From positions 744,001 through 808,000 of the forward strand of contig NZ_JWLK01000001.1 of NCBI RefSeq assembly GCF_000814005.1: a DNA stretch of 64,000 nt, read 5' to 3'. Positions 1-8,434 of the stretch are shown piece by piece. The DNA is from Ruegeria sp. ANG-S4. GTDB taxonomy: Bacteria; Pseudomonadota; Alphaproteobacteria; Rhodobacterales; Rhodobacteraceae. How positions within the stretch are numbered: position 1 is the first letter of the stretch; the number at the start of each line of letters is the position of its first letter. The notes under the pieces were generated by a model that was given only the letters and a program-made list of their open reading frames with translations, was not told where the DNA came from and searched no databases. Position numbers and translations under genes: made by a program.

Positions 1-485
1 GAGATAGAGGGACCGATTGCAACGCGCGTGTTTTCTCGGCTGGCCCCGAGCGCCTCCATCGCGTCAAGCGTTGCCTCCAGAACACCGTCCAGCGCTCCGC
101 GCCACCCGGCATGCGCGGCACCAATCACGTTCGCGTCAGGATCCGCAAAAAGAACCGGTTGGCAATCTGCGGTCAATATTGTCAGTGCAAGGCCCGGTGT
201 CGCTGTGACAACGGCATCAGCCCTGGGCTTTTCGCCTTCGATTGGGCCGTCGATGGTCAGAACAGTCGGGGAATGCACCTGATGAACACCGATAAGGGCC
301 TCTGGCGAAACGTCCATCGCGTCAGCAACGCGGCTGCGGTTAATGGCAACAGCCTCAGTCAGGTCAGATGAACCATGACCGCAGTTCAAACCTGAAAAAA
401 TGCCGGAAGATGCGCCACCGCGCCGTGTGAAAAAACCGTGTTTCAAAGGGGACAGCAGATCCGAGGTCAGAATTTCCAGTGTCAT
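1..485 (-). CDS. pgeF: Peptidoglycan editing factor PgeF (YfiH / polyphenol oxidase family), C-terminus cut by window edge
   Basis: About 161 residues are visible; the 3' end lies outside the window. The family (also called laccase-domain or multicopper polyphenol oxidase) is a metal-dependent cytosolic enzyme that hydrolyses mis-incorporated UDP-MurNAc-L-Ser and acts on purine nucleosides. The reading shows GVHQVHS (His68, His71), TADCQPV (Cys108) and AAHAGWRG (His125), which match the family's zinc-binding His-Cys-His set. The ATG at 485 overlaps the stop of the upstream methyltransferase gene by 4 bases (ATGA), so translation is probably coupled. The order lgt-midA-pgeF is common in alphaproteobacteria. 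Confidence 0.92.
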   Translation of the reverse strand, partial: MTLEILTSDLLSPLKHGFFTRRGGASSGIFSGLNCGHGSSDLTEAVAINRSRVADAMDVSPEALIGVHQVHSPTVLTIDGPIEGEKPRADAVVTATPGLALTILTADCQPVLFADPDANVIGAAHAGWRGALDGVLEATLDAMEALGASRENTRVAIGPSI

Positions 486-1549
486 GGTTCCAGTCCCGGT
501 GGCGGTGCGCTTTGCGCCGGGTAAAGCCCCAGCACCTTGAACAGGTTTCCCATTTCCTGAGGATGCGTCAACCGCCGATGTGCTGCGATCACCTCATCAT
601 GTGCCTTTCCCCTCATTGAAGCGGCAAGGTTTTGCGCACGCGCAGTAATGCCAAGACGTTCCAGAAACACGCCCTGTGGCGTCAGCCGGGTGTGCCGACA
701 CCCTGCCGTCTGGGCGGCTTGGGCCAATGGTTCAAAATCAACATGTGCTGTTAGGTCCGCTTGACCGGGCGACGCCAAGGGGTCGACGCGTTGATGGGAG
801 TGGAGAGCCTGAAATGTGTCACCTAACGAGCGCCAATCGCCGTAGTCGATGACCAAAGCCGCTCCGCCGAACCGGGAAATCCGATCAGAAACTTCGGACA
901 CAACCGGAATGGCGGCAGAACACAGTTCAACCAGATCGCCATCCTTGGTGTCGGTAAGCCGTTCGTCCAGCGCGGGTTGGTTCGCCTGCGTGCCTAACCC
1001 AAATTTCAGCGTCGTCTCATTCAGCCCGACCAAGCGTTCGTTCCACGCGTCGCCGTTGCGAATGAATTGCCGAATTGGCAGCGCATCAAAAAACTCGTTT
1101 GCAACCAGAAACAAGGGCTGTTTCGGCAGATCGGCGATCGTATCTATCCAAGTGGCTGTATAGGCCTGAAGAGCTTCGCGCTGTATCTTTCTCAGGGCGG
1201 GCGAGACCTCCAGTAAGGTGATCTGTGCGGCTTCATTGAATCCGGGTACCGCTCGTGTGGCACGCAGAATGTCCGCCATCAAAGTCCCGCGCCCCGGGCC
1301 CAGCTCGGCCAAGACAAATGGCCGCGGGCTGCCCTGATCAAGCCAACTTTGGGCAAGACACAGGCCGATCAATTCCCCGAACATCTGGCTGATTTCAGGC
1401 GCAGTGACAAAGTCGCCAAGCTGGCCCAGCGGGTCGCGGGTCGTGTAATAGCCCAGTTCGGGATGCAACATGCATTCCGTAGTGTAATCAGCGATGGTAA
1501 GGGGACCGGTCTGCCGGATTCGGGCGATCAAATGGTCCTTCAGGCTCAT
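482..1549 (-). CDS. Class I SAM-dependent methyltransferase, MidA/NDUFAF7 family
   Basis: 355 residues. The SAM-binding loop [16 protein letters not shown] sits at about residues 81-96, and the N-terminal [15 protein letters not shown] block is typical of the family. In eukaryotes NDUFAF7 methylates an arginine of a respiratory complex I subunit; the bacterial target is not established, although complex I is the natural guess. The ATG at 1549 was chosen because it forms an ATGA overlap with the lgt stop; an in-frame ATG at 1579 would add ten residues inside lgt with no family similarity. It is the middle gene of a reverse-strand lgt-midA-pgeF operon. Confidence 0.9.
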   Translation of the reverse strand: MSLKDHLIARIRQTGPLTIADYTTECMLHPELGYYTTRDPLGQLGDFVTAPEISQMFGELIGLCLAQSWLDQGSPRPFVLAELGPGRGTLMADILRATRAVPGFNEAAQITLLEVSPALRKIQREALQAYTATWIDTIADLPKQPLFLVANEFFDALPIRQFIRNGDAWNERLVGLNETTLKFGLGTQANQPALDERLTDTKDGDLVELCSAAIPVVSEVSDRISRFGGAALVIDYGDWRSLGDTFQALHSHQRVDPLASPGQADLTAHVDFEPLAQAAQTAGCRHTRLTPQGVFLERLGITARAQNLAASMRGKAHDEVIAAHRRLTHPQEMGNLFKVLGLYPAQSAPPPGLEP

Positions 1550-2433
1550 GTTGCCTGCCGAGCCCGCAAGACAAACCACAGTCCGATCGCGATCATCGGC
1601 AGGGACAAGATCTGTCCCATCGTCAATCCATACCCGCCGACATGCCAGGCCAGACCAAGCGGATTACCGGGTGAGACGAATTGCGCATCCGGCTGGCGCA
1701 CAAATTCGACCACAAACCGCGAGGCGCCATATCCCGCAAGAAAGACGCCCATGATGAAGCCCGGTTTGCGAAATGCTCCTTTTCGGTACACCAACCACAA
1801 AAGCAGTGCGCCGAGCAGAAGCCCCTCCAATGCTGCTTCGTAAAGCTGCGAAGGGTGGCGGGCACACATGCCCGTCACGACCCCGGGGCAATCCTGCGCC
1901 GCCGCGCCGGGAAAGATAACGGCCCATGGCAAGTCGCTGGGGCGGCCCCAAAGCTCGGCATTGGTGAAATTCGCCAACCGGCCCAGCAAAAGACCAGGCG
2001 GAACGGTGTGCGCGACCAGATCGGCCAGTGACAAGACAGGGGCCTTGTGCCTTCGTGCGAAAAAGTAGGTGGCAATGATCACGCCCAGCAAGCCGCCGTG
2101 AAACGACATGCCGCCCTGCCAGACTTTCACGATCTCAAGAGGATGCGATAGGTAGTAGCCCGGTTGGTAGAACAGCACAAATCCCAGTCGTCCGCCAACG
2201 ATCACGCCAATGATGATCCACGTCACAAGATCTTCCAACTGATCGGGCTGCATTGGCGCTTGCTCACCGGCCCAAAGGCGCGGGCGGCGTAAGGCAACGA
2301 CGGCCATGCGCCACGCGATCAGAATGCCTGCGATATAGGCCAGTGCATACCAGCGCAGCGCAAGATCAATCCCGAAGACTGAGATCGAGAAAAGGTCCGG
2401 CGACAAATCGGGGAAGTTCAAAACTGCCTGCAT
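1546..2433 (-). CDS. lgt: Prolipoprotein diacylglyceryl transferase
   Basis: 295 residues and polytopic. Lgt transfers diacylglycerol from phosphatidylglycerol to the lipobox cysteine of preprolipoproteins in the inner membrane. Visible family marks are [13 protein letters not shown] (containing the conserved His) and the signature [15 protein letters not shown] in the middle of the protein. About seven hydrophobic segments are seen. The start at 2433 ([12 protein letters not shown]) matches the usual N-terminus, which runs straight into an F-P-x-x-S-P motif; an ATG at 2463 would add ten residues. It heads the lgt-midA-pgeF group, and several lipoproteins in the window (24827, 26818) would be substrates. 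Confidence 0.95.
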   Translation of the reverse strand: MQAVLNFPDLSPDLFSISVFGIDLALRWYALAYIAGILIAWRMAVVALRRPRLWAGEQAPMQPDQLEDLVTWIIIGVIVGGRLGFVLFYQPGYYLSHPLEIVKVWQGGMSFHGGLLGVIIATYFFARRHKAPVLSLADLVAHTVPPGLLLGRLANFTNAELWGRPSDLPWAVIFPGAAAQDCPGVVTGMCARHPSQLYEAALEGLLLGALLLWLVYRKGAFRKPGFIMGVFLAGYGASRFVVEFVRQPDAQFVSPGNPLGLAWHVGGYGLTMGQILSLPMIAIGLWFVLRARQAT

Positions 2434-2530
2434 GTGCGTCTCATTGCCCGGGGTGAATGGCACAAGTCAACCTTGAGCCTGCGCCATTCTTTACCCATAT
2501 AGAGACCAAGCGCGATATCGGAGTAAAGCC

Positions 2531-2779
2531 ATGCAGACCCGCAACAAAATTCTGGACGATATGTCTCAGCTTATGACCAACGCGATGGGCGTGGCCCAAG
2601 GCGCGCGGCAAGAGGCCGAGACAGCGATGAAGTCAATGATCGACCGCTGGCTGGCCGATCGCGATTTTGTGACGCGCGAAGAGTTTGATGCGGTTCGCGC
2701 CATGGCGCAAAAAGCACGCGAGGAAAACGCAGCACTTGAGGCGCGCATAGCTGCGCTTGAAGCAAAGCTCGACAAGTAA
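2531..2779 (+). CDS. BMFP / UbiK-type accessory factor
   Basis: 82 residues, strongly charged and almost entirely helical. The N-terminus MQTRNKILDDMSQLMTNAMG and the C-terminal coiled coil of about 25 residues (EENAALEARIAALEAKL) are the hallmarks of the BMFP (YqiC) family. In enterobacteria UbiK binds the ubiquinone-biosynthesis complex and membranes, and the Brucella member was described as a membrane-fusogenic protein. A role in ubiquinone assembly is therefore inferred from family only. It is divergent from lgt and stands alone; the 5' side has a plausible RBS (GGAG at about 2520). Confidence 0.85.
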   Translation: MQTRNKILDDMSQLMTNAMGVAQGARQEAETAMKSMIDRWLADRDFVTREEFDAVRAMAQKAREENAALEARIAALEAKLDK

Positions 2780-3096
2780 GGCCGGCGCTTCTTTCCGTTT
2801 TGATTTCAGGGGCATCGGTCCCGCGCGATCCACCATCGGATTGTGCGGTGTCGCGTATGATGACGCGTTGCAGCAATTAATCAAGCCAAAGCTGCCTAGT
2901 CCGCCAATATTTTGATCGGCGTTGCTGTCTGTCCACAACTTATTGCTGTTATCCCCAAAATTGGGGGTTGCCACAGACTCAGCCACATCGCACCATATTT
3001 AGTACAGGCCCAAGGGGGAAGCCCGGCTTGTAGAGCAGGCAACTAGCGCTGGGGCGCTGCCAGCCCCAAAACGCTAGAGATTAGTGAGGTGGCATT
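2780..3096. other. 317-base intergenic region with palindrome and leader hairpin
   Basis: No credible gene is seen. The stretch holds a perfect 14-base palindrome (CCCCAAAATTGGGG, 2953-2966), an A/T-rich segment around 2985-3003 that could carry a promoter, the hairpin at 3043-3077 annotated separately, and the GAGGTGG ribosome-binding site at 3086-3092 for the YbjN-like gene. Confidence 0.6.
3043..3077 (+). promoter_or_regulatory. Stem-loop in the 5' leader of the YbjN-like gene
   Basis: CTAGCG (3043-3048) pairs with CGCTAG (3072-3077), and GGGGC (3051-3055) pairs with GCCCC (3063-3067) inside it, separated by a small asymmetric internal loop, with a 7-base terminal loop. There is no T-tract, and the structure ends 8 bases before the RBS, so it is more likely a translational or mRNA-stability element than a terminator. 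The function is unknown. Confidence 0.5.
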
Positions 3097-3597
3097 ATGG
3101 CCCTTTCCGAGCAGTATCTCGAAGAAGACCTTCATCCGATCGATATAGTTGAACATCTTGCAGAACATCACGACTGGGACTTTGACCGGATCGGGGATGA
3201 TCAGATTGCGATGGCCGTCGAAGGCCAGTGGCGCACATATTCAATCACCTTGGCTTGGTCCAACTACGACGAAACGCTGCGCATGGTCTGTTCCTTCGAG
3301 ATGGAACCGCCCAGCGAACGAGAATCCGACCTGTACGAGCTGCTCAACAGAATGAACGATCAGTGTTGGGCGGGGGCGTTTACGTACTGGGCCAATCAAA
3401 AGCTGATGGTCTATCGTTACGGTCTGGTTTTGGCCGGCGGCCAAATGGCCAGCCCCGAGCAGATCGACACCATGATCAATGCAGCAGTGCTCAGCGCCGA
3501 GCGGTATTATCCCGCGATTCAGCTGGTAACGTGGGGCAACCGCACACCTGAAGATGCGATGCAAGTCGCCATTGCAGAGGCATACGGCCGCGCGTAA
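3097..3597 (+). CDS. YbjN domain-containing protein
   Basis: 166 residues, acidic and soluble. The fold family is the type III secretion chaperone-like YbjN domain; conserved pieces visible include an N-terminal DLHPIDIVEHLAE, a central WAGAFTYW and the C-terminal YYPAIQLVTWGN. The molecular role of YbjN proteins is poorly defined; in E. coli YbjN affects motility and stress responses, and no secretion system is present here. It lies 38 bases before proC and is probably co-transcribed with proC-csaA. The start has a strong GAGGTGG box 4 bases upstream. Confidence 0.85.
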   Translation: MALSEQYLEEDLHPIDIVEHLAEHHDWDFDRIGDDQIAMAVEGQWRTYSITLAWSNYDETLRMVCSFEMEPPSERESDLYELLNRMNDQCWAGAFTYWANQKLMVYRYGLVLAGGQMASPEQIDTMINAAVLSAERYYPAIQLVTWGNRTPEDAMQVAIAEAYGRA

Positions 3598-3635
3598 ACC
3601 TTTGCCCCGAACCACGTCGCAGGGGAGGGGCAAAA

Positions 3636-4451
3636 ATGGACATGTCGCGGGTCGCCGAACAGGGGCTTGTGCTTCTGGGATGCGGCAAGATGGGGTCTGC
3701 CATGCTGGCTGGTTGGTTGGATCACGGCCTGCCAGCCTCAAGCGTCTGGGTGATTGATCCGTACCCCTCTGATTGGGTGAAATCGCAGGGTGTCAACGTG
3801 AACACCGCGTTGCCCGAAACGCCGGCGGTTGTTCTGGTTGCAGTCAAGCCGCAAATGATGGGCGAAGCCCTGCCTGCAATTCAGGCGCTCGGCGGTGGCG
3901 GCAGCCTGTTCATTTCTGTTGCTGCAGGCACGTCGCTGGCAACGTTCGAGGGTGTGTTGGGGCAGGCGACGCCGATTGTCCGGGCGATGCCGAACACGCC
4001 AGCGGCGATCCGTCAGGGAATAACGGCGCTTGTCGGCAACGACAATACCTCGGACGCACAGATCGAATTGGCGGAAAACCTGCTTTCTGCGATTGGGGAG
4101 ACGGTTCGTTTGGACGATGAGGCCCAAATGGACGCGGTCACGGGCGTGAGTGGATCCGGCCCGGCTTATGTCTTTCACTTGATCGAAGCATTGGCGCAAG
4201 CGGGTGAATCACATGGATTGCCGCACGACCTTGCGATGAAGCTGGCGAAATCGACTGTCGCTGGTGCTGGTGCGCTGGCAATAGCCGCTGACGAGGACCC
4301 GTCCCAGTTGCGGGTCAATGTCACTTCGCCCAATGGTACGACGCAGGCCGCGCTAGAAGTTCTGATGCATGAGGAAGAGGGATTTCCCGACCTTTTGCGC
4401 CGCGCCGTGAAAGCCGCAACCGAGCGATCCAAGGAGCTGTCGCGTGAGTGA
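3636..4451 (+). CDS. proC: Pyrroline-5-carboxylate reductase
   Basis: 271 residues. The enzyme reduces pyrroline-5-carboxylate to L-proline with NAD(P)H in the cytosol, the last step of proline synthesis. The Rossmann loop GCGKMGSAM is at residues 15-23, a second region carries PNTPAAIRQG, and the C-terminal helical domain has the P5CR signature GVSGSGPAYVFHLIEALA and TSPNGTTQAAL. The length is normal. Its stop overlaps csaA by 8 bases. The proline-degrading putA is about 45 kb away in the same window. Confidence 0.97.
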   Translation: MDMSRVAEQGLVLLGCGKMGSAMLAGWLDHGLPASSVWVIDPYPSDWVKSQGVNVNTALPETPAVVLVAVKPQMMGEALPAIQALGGGGSLFISVAAGTSLATFEGVLGQATPIVRAMPNTPAAIRQGITALVGNDNTSDAQIELAENLLSAIGETVRLDDEAQMDAVTGVSGSGPAYVFHLIEALAQAGESHGLPHDLAMKLAKSTVAGAGALAIAADEDPSQLRVNVTSPNGTTQAALEVLMHEEEGFPDLLRRAVKAATERSKELSRE

Positions 4452-4782
4452 AATATCCTTTGATGACTTTTTGAAAGTCGATATTCGCGTGGGTCAGATT
4501 GTGCGGGCCGAGCCGTACCCAGAAGCTCGCAAGCCTGCAATCAAGATGTGGATCGATTTTGGTGACGAAATCGGCGAGCGTAAAACCTCGGCCCAAGTAA
4601 CGGCGCATTACGACCCAGCCGGATTGGTGGGCAAGCAAGTGATGGCCGTGATCAATTTTCCACCGCGCCAGATTGGCAAGTTCATGTCCGAGGTGCTTGT
4701 TCTGGGCTTGCCTGATGATAATGGCGAAGTCGTTTTGATCGGCCCTGATGAAACCGTTCCTTTGGGTGGAAGGATGCATTGA
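4444..4782 (+). CDS. csaA: CsaA-type tRNA-binding domain protein
   Basis: 112 residues comprising one EMAP/tRNA-binding OB fold: FLKVDIRVGQIVRAEPYPEA at the N-terminus, then QVTAHYDPAGLVGKQVMAV and NFPPRQIGKFMSEVLVLG. CsaA binds tRNA and has been described as a secretion-related chaperone in Bacillus; its role in alphaproteobacteria is not established. It overlaps proC by 8 bases at the 5' end, and its TGA stop shares one base with the next gene's ATG (TGATG), so three genes (proC, csaA, dehydrogenase) look translationally coupled. Confidence 0.93.
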   Translation: MSEISFDDFLKVDIRVGQIVRAEPYPEARKPAIKMWIDFGDEIGERKTSAQVTAHYDPAGLVGKQVMAVINFPPRQIGKFMSEVLVLGLPDDNGEVVLIGPDETVPLGGRMH

Positions 4783-5732
4783 TGAAGCTGTTGATCGCCC
4801 GACCGATGACAGCGGCCGTTGAAACGCGCGCGCGGTCTGAATTTGACGTCGAAATCCGTGACGATACACAGCCACTTTCAACCGAGGAAATGTTGCGCGC
4901 CTTGACCGAATTTGATGTGATCGTGCCAACTTTGGGTGACCAGTTCTCGGCACAGGTTTTTGCCCAGGCACCCGATCTGCGCTGCAAGTTGCTTGCCAAT
5001 TTCGGCGTGGGCTACAACCATATTGATGTACAAGCAGCTCTTGCGTCTGGTGTAGCCGTGTCGAACACACCAGGCGCCGTAACTGACGCAACCGCCGATA
5101 TCGCAATGACCCTGTTGTTGTGCACCGCACGACGCGCGGGGGAAGGCGAACGGCTGGTTCGAGCAGGTCGGTGGCAGGGATGGCACCCGACCCAGATGCT
5201 GGGCCATCACGTCACGGGCAAACGCGTCGGGATCGTTGGGATGGGTCGCATTGGTCAGGCAATTGCCCGGCGGTGTCATTTCGGCTTTGGCATGCGGGTT
5301 GCCTATCAATCCAGACAGCCCAAGACCGTTGAATTTCCTGCCGAGTATATCCCGAACCTGAAATCGTTGGCGTCTACGGTGGATTTTTTGGTCTTGGCTG
5401 TTCCCGGTGGCTCGGAAACGCATCATCTGATCGATGCTGATGTTCTGGGCGCGATGCCTCCGAGCGGCATTCTGATCAACATTGCACGCGGCGAGGTGAT
5501 CGACGAATCCACGCTGATCGCAGCTTTGCGAGACGGGCGGATCGCGGGGGCAGGTCTGGATGTTTACGAATTCGAGCCAAGTGTTCCACTGGCCTTGCGC
5601 GAGATGGAGAATGTGACCTTGCTCCCCCATCTGGGGACCGCGACCGAGGAGGTGCGGACCAGTATGGGGCATATGGCATTGGATAATGTCGCGGCATTTG
5701 TAGACGGTCGACCGCTGCCCAACCCGGTCTAG
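4782..5732 (+). CDS. D-isomer-specific 2-hydroxyacid dehydrogenase, glyoxylate/hydroxypyruvate reductase-like
   Basis: 316 residues. The NAD(P)-binding loop GMGRIGQA is at residues 153-160. The catalytic trio of the family is visible: Arg236 (INIARGE), Glu263 (GLDVYEFEP) and His283 (LLPHLGTAT). The substrate cannot be read from sequence, but the architecture fits glyoxylate or hydroxypyruvate reductases (D-glycerate dehydrogenase type). The start at 4782 is an ATG sharing a base with the csaA stop; a TTG three bases upstream is less likely. The 3' end overlaps the convergent tdk gene by 4 bases. Confidence 0.88.
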   Translation: MKLLIARPMTAAVETRARSEFDVEIRDDTQPLSTEEMLRALTEFDVIVPTLGDQFSAQVFAQAPDLRCKLLANFGVGYNHIDVQAALASGVAVSNTPGAVTDATADIAMTLLLCTARRAGEGERLVRAGRWQGWHPTQMLGHHVTGKRVGIVGMGRIGQAIARRCHFGFGMRVAYQSRQPKTVEFPAEYIPNLKSLASTVDFLVLAVPGGSETHHLIDADVLGAMPPSGILINIARGEVIDESTLIAALRDGRIAGAGLDVYEFEPSVPLALREMENVTLLPHLGTATEEVRTSMGHMALDNVAAFVDGRPLPNPV

Positions 5733-6307
5733 GAACCGACCGCCTCGCGCCAGTGTTTGCGGCACAGCGAAACATAGGTTTCATTACCGCCAATCTGGAC
5801 CTGCGCGCCTTCGGTAATTGCCCGGCCGTTCTCATCCTGACGGATCACCATCGTCGCTTTGCGACCGCATTTGCAGATGGTGCGGACCTCGCGCATTTCG
5901 TCCGCTAACGCCAGCAGGGCGGCAGAGCCGGGAAACAGCTTACCCTGAAAATCGACGCGAAGGCCGTAAGCCAAAACCGGAACGTTCAGGTCATCCACAG
6001 CGCGGGCCAGTTGCCAAACCTGAGTTTCAGTCAAAAACTGTGCCTCATCCACAAAGACGCAAGCGACTTCCCCAGCGCTCAGGCGCGTCTGGATCATTTC
6101 GAACACATCATCCTCTGCGCGGAAGGTGTCGGCCTCTTCCGAAATCCCAATCCGAGAGGCGATTCTGCCGGACCCAGCGCGCCCATCGACGGCTGCCGTC
6201 AGCAGATAGGTGTCCATTCCCCGCTCGCGATAATTATAGGATGCCTGCAGCAAGACAGTCGACTTGCCGGCGTTCATCGTGGAGTAGTTGAAGTAGAGTT
6301 TTGCCAT
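5729..6307 (-). CDS. tdk: Thymidine kinase (type II)
   Basis: 192 residues. It phosphorylates thymidine to dTMP in the salvage pathway. The P-loop STMNAGKST is at residues 9-17, the Walker B-like FVDEAQF at 85-91, and the C-terminal zinc site CKCGRKA plus a later C-x2-H (LCRKHW). Length and layout are typical of bacterial tetrameric thymidine kinases. It is convergent with, and overlaps by 4 bases, the 2-hydroxyacid dehydrogenase gene. Its promoter should lie in the 355-base gap to its right. Confidence 0.97.
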   Translation of the reverse strand: MAKLYFNYSTMNAGKSTVLLQASYNYRERGMDTYLLTAAVDGRAGSGRIASRIGISEEADTFRAEDDVFEMIQTRLSAGEVACVFVDEAQFLTETQVWQLARAVDDLNVPVLAYGLRVDFQGKLFPGSAALLALADEMREVRTICKCGRKATMVIRQDENGRAITEGAQVQIGGNETYVSLCRKHWREAVGS

Positions 6308-6662
6308 GCCGCGGGTCTAAATCGCCAGGGCTGTTCGGGCAAGCCAACAGTTTTAAGGATTAGTGCGACGCCGCCGTTACAGTTACCGAGGTCGAGCCTG
6401 AGCTCTTGGGGATGGAAACCCCTGCTTCCGTAACAGCAGCGCCGCCGGCCACCATGAGGCCTAAACACTACAAGGCTGAATTGTGCCTTGCATTTACTCA
6501 TTACCGGCACGAACGGCCGCCACTCACTCACAAAATCCCTGCATATCTGAGGGATAGTCAATTTATGGCATTTCAATTATGAATTAAATATGGGAAATTT
6601 CCCTACCCTTTCCCCCGCCCGTGTAAACGGGGGCAGGTGCGCAGGTAACAAAGGTAAAATAA
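6308..6662. other. 355-base intergenic region between tdk and an HTH-like gene
   Basis: No gene is supported. Three short adjacent hairpins lie at 6394-6438 (arms GAGC/GCTC, GGGG/CCCC, TGCT/AGCA). The right half is A/T-rich (6520-6600), likely holding promoters for tdk leftward and for the 6663 gene rightward. A perfect 12-base palindrome GGGAAATTTCCC sits at 6592-6603, followed by a small GC-rich hairpin (CCCCCG 6612-6617 with CGGGGG 6628-6633) and the RBS AAAGG just before 6663. Confidence 0.5.
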
Positions 6663-7124
6663 ATGGCGGATATCGGGGCCTATCTGAAAAAGCACACCGA
6701 AGCGCTGGTCAAGGATGTCGGGATTGAGGCCGCGTGCGAAATCACCGGCAAATCCAAGGCGACCTTGGGCCGGTACTATTCGGATAACGCGGAGCATTCG
6801 GACCGGTTCATGCCGGTTGACGCCGTGGCGCGGCTCGAGTCGGTTGCGACTTACCCGCATGTCACATCGGCTCTGGCCGACCTCCAGAATATCACGCTGT
6901 CCTATGATGGCCGCAATTCGACAAGCCCGCGCACCGGCGGCGTCAACGCAGATGTTATCGCGCTGAGCCAGCGCTTTGCCATGTTGATGACCGAATATCA
7001 GGCCGCCATCGAAGATGGTATCATTACGGTGAACGAGGCCAAGCGCCTGCTAAAAGAAACCAGTCTTTTGCAGCAGGTTCTGATTGAAATGAAGCTTCAC
7101 CTGGAAGAAGAAAGCGTGAGCTAA
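6663..7124 (+). CDS. Unknown protein with helix-turn-helix-like N-terminus
   Basis: 153 residues, unrecognised as a named family. Residues about 18-40 (VGIEAACEITGKSKATLGRY) look like a helix-turn-helix of the phage regulatory/CII sort, and the C-terminal third is helical with EYQAAIEDGIITVNEAKRLL and a leucine-rich tail. It may be a DNA-binding regulator. It is a single gene with a long, A/T-rich upstream region and a 12-base palindrome at 6592-6603 that could be its own operator. It converges on the ketoacyl synthase gene, from which it is separated by 27 bases. Confidence 0.75.
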   Translation: MADIGAYLKKHTEALVKDVGIEAACEITGKSKATLGRYYSDNAEHSDRFMPVDAVARLESVATYPHVTSALADLQNITLSYDGRNSTSPRTGGVNADVIALSQRFAMLMTEYQAAIEDGIITVNEAKRLLKETSLLQQVLIEMKLHLEEESVS

Positions 7125-7151
7125 ACTGGCCCCGCCCGTCGCGTTGCCATC

Positions 7152-8276
7152 TCAAACGTGACGTTTGACGATCACCGAGCCAACGGAATACCCTGCACCG
7201 AACGAGCAGATCAGGCCGATATCGCCATCCTGCAAATCGTCAGAGTATTTCGAGAACGCGATAATCGATCCTGCGGATGACGTGTTTGCGTAATCCTGAA
7301 GAATGTTGGGCTGTTCACCCTGCAACGGCTCGCGCCCAAGTACCTTTTTGCCGATGAAATCATTCATGGTCTTGTTGGCCTGATGCAGCCACAGACGCTT
7401 GAGGTCTGTGTTGGTCAAACCCTCGTCGGTCATATGTTCGGCGATGTGCCGGCTGACCATAGGCAGGACTTCTTTGAACACTTTTCGGCCGTTCTGCATG
7501 AACTGCATGTCGCGGCGATCCACCAGGCCATCTGGCCGGGAGCGACGCAAAAAGCCATTATTATTCCGAATGTTATTGGAAAACTGCGTCGCACACCGAG
7601 TCGAGATGACCTCAAAATGCGGGCCTTGTGCGTCGTCGATGCGCTCGATCAGTGTCGCTGTGGCGACGTCACCAAAGATGAAATGGCAATCGCGATCCCG
7701 CCATTCCAGATGGCCCGAACAGATTTCAGGGTTGACGACCAATGCCGCACGAACCGAGCCTGACCGGACCATGTCTGCCGCCGCCTGAATGCCGAATGTG
7801 GCCGAAGAACAAGCCACGTTCATGTCAAATCCAAAACCGTCGATCCCCAACGCCTGCTGAATCTCGATTGCAATCGCCGGATAGGCGCGCTCGTGATTTG
7901 ATGCAGCACAGATCACCAGATCAACGTCAGATGCCGTCCGTCCCGCCTGATCCAGCGCTTTGGTGCAGGCATCCACAGCCATTTCGGTCATGATGCCAGG
8001 TTCGTCATCGGACCGTTGGCGCAGGGCCGGGTGCATAACCTCGGGATCAAGAATGCCCGTTTTGTCCATTACAAAGCGGTTTTCGATCCCGGACGCCTTG
8101 ATGATGAATTCCTCGGACGAATGCTGCATCGGCTCGATCTCACCAGCGGCGATTCCCTTGGCATTCTCGGTGTTTTTCCTGTCGGCGTAAGCGTTAAACG
8201 CTGCGACAAGCTCGGCGTTTGTGATTACGTTCTGGGGCGTGAAAACACCTGTACCGGTGATGGCGGGCGTATACAT
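7152..8276 (-). CDS. 3-oxoacyl-ACP synthase III-like (KAS III) enzyme
   Basis: 374 residues, thiolase fold. The catalytic triad is visible: Cys156 in NVACSSATFG, His in LWLHQANK, and Asn in DYANTSSAGS. It is longer than FabH (about 320) with an extra block near residues 30-60, as in the secondary KAS III proteins common in Rhodobacterales, so it need not be the housekeeping fatty-acid initiator. The start at 8276 has a CAGGA box 8 bases upstream; an ATG at 8318 would lack one. It is divergent from the marR-RND operon, and a nested inverted repeat lies between them, which hints at shared control. Confidence 0.88.
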   Translation of the reverse strand: MYTPAITGTGVFTPQNVITNAELVAAFNAYADRKNTENAKGIAAGEIEPMQHSSEEFIIKASGIENRFVMDKTGILDPEVMHPALRQRSDDEPGIMTEMAVDACTKALDQAGRTASDVDLVICAASNHERAYPAIAIEIQQALGIDGFGFDMNVACSSATFGIQAAADMVRSGSVRAALVVNPEICSGHLEWRDRDCHFIFGDVATATLIERIDDAQGPHFEVISTRCATQFSNNIRNNNGFLRRSRPDGLVDRRDMQFMQNGRKVFKEVLPMVSRHIAEHMTDEGLTNTDLKRLWLHQANKTMNDFIGKKVLGREPLQGEQPNILQDYANTSSAGSIIAFSKYSDDLQDGDIGLICSFGAGYSVGSVIVKRHV

Positions 8277-8371
8277 GAGGCGTCCTGGCGGTTTCGGATT
8301 TGCACAAGATGAAGGCACGGATCGGTTTGATCAAGATATCTTGACCCAAGGGAATGTGAACAAGTTTCTCA

Positions 8372-8404
8372 ACTTCACATCTTGAATGGTTCAGAAAATG
8401 AAGT
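8372..8404. promoter_or_regulatory. Nested inverted repeat, candidate MarR-family operator
   Basis: The layout is ACTTCA-5-TGAA-3-TTCA-5-TGAAGT, symmetric about TGG at 8387-8389. It lies 30 bases before the marR start and about 95 bases before the divergent KAS III start. Perfectly spaced outer and inner arms of this kind fit a dimeric winged-helix repressor. The assignment to the adjacent MarR protein is inference. Confidence 0.55.
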
Positions 8405-8434
8405 ATATGGCGAACTCGAATACGGAGCGCCCAC

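Noticed and set aside
2953-2966. Palindrome CCCCAAAATTGGGG as an operator
   Set aside because: A single 14-base palindrome with no nearby regulator gene and about 130 bases from the next start; it may be chance.
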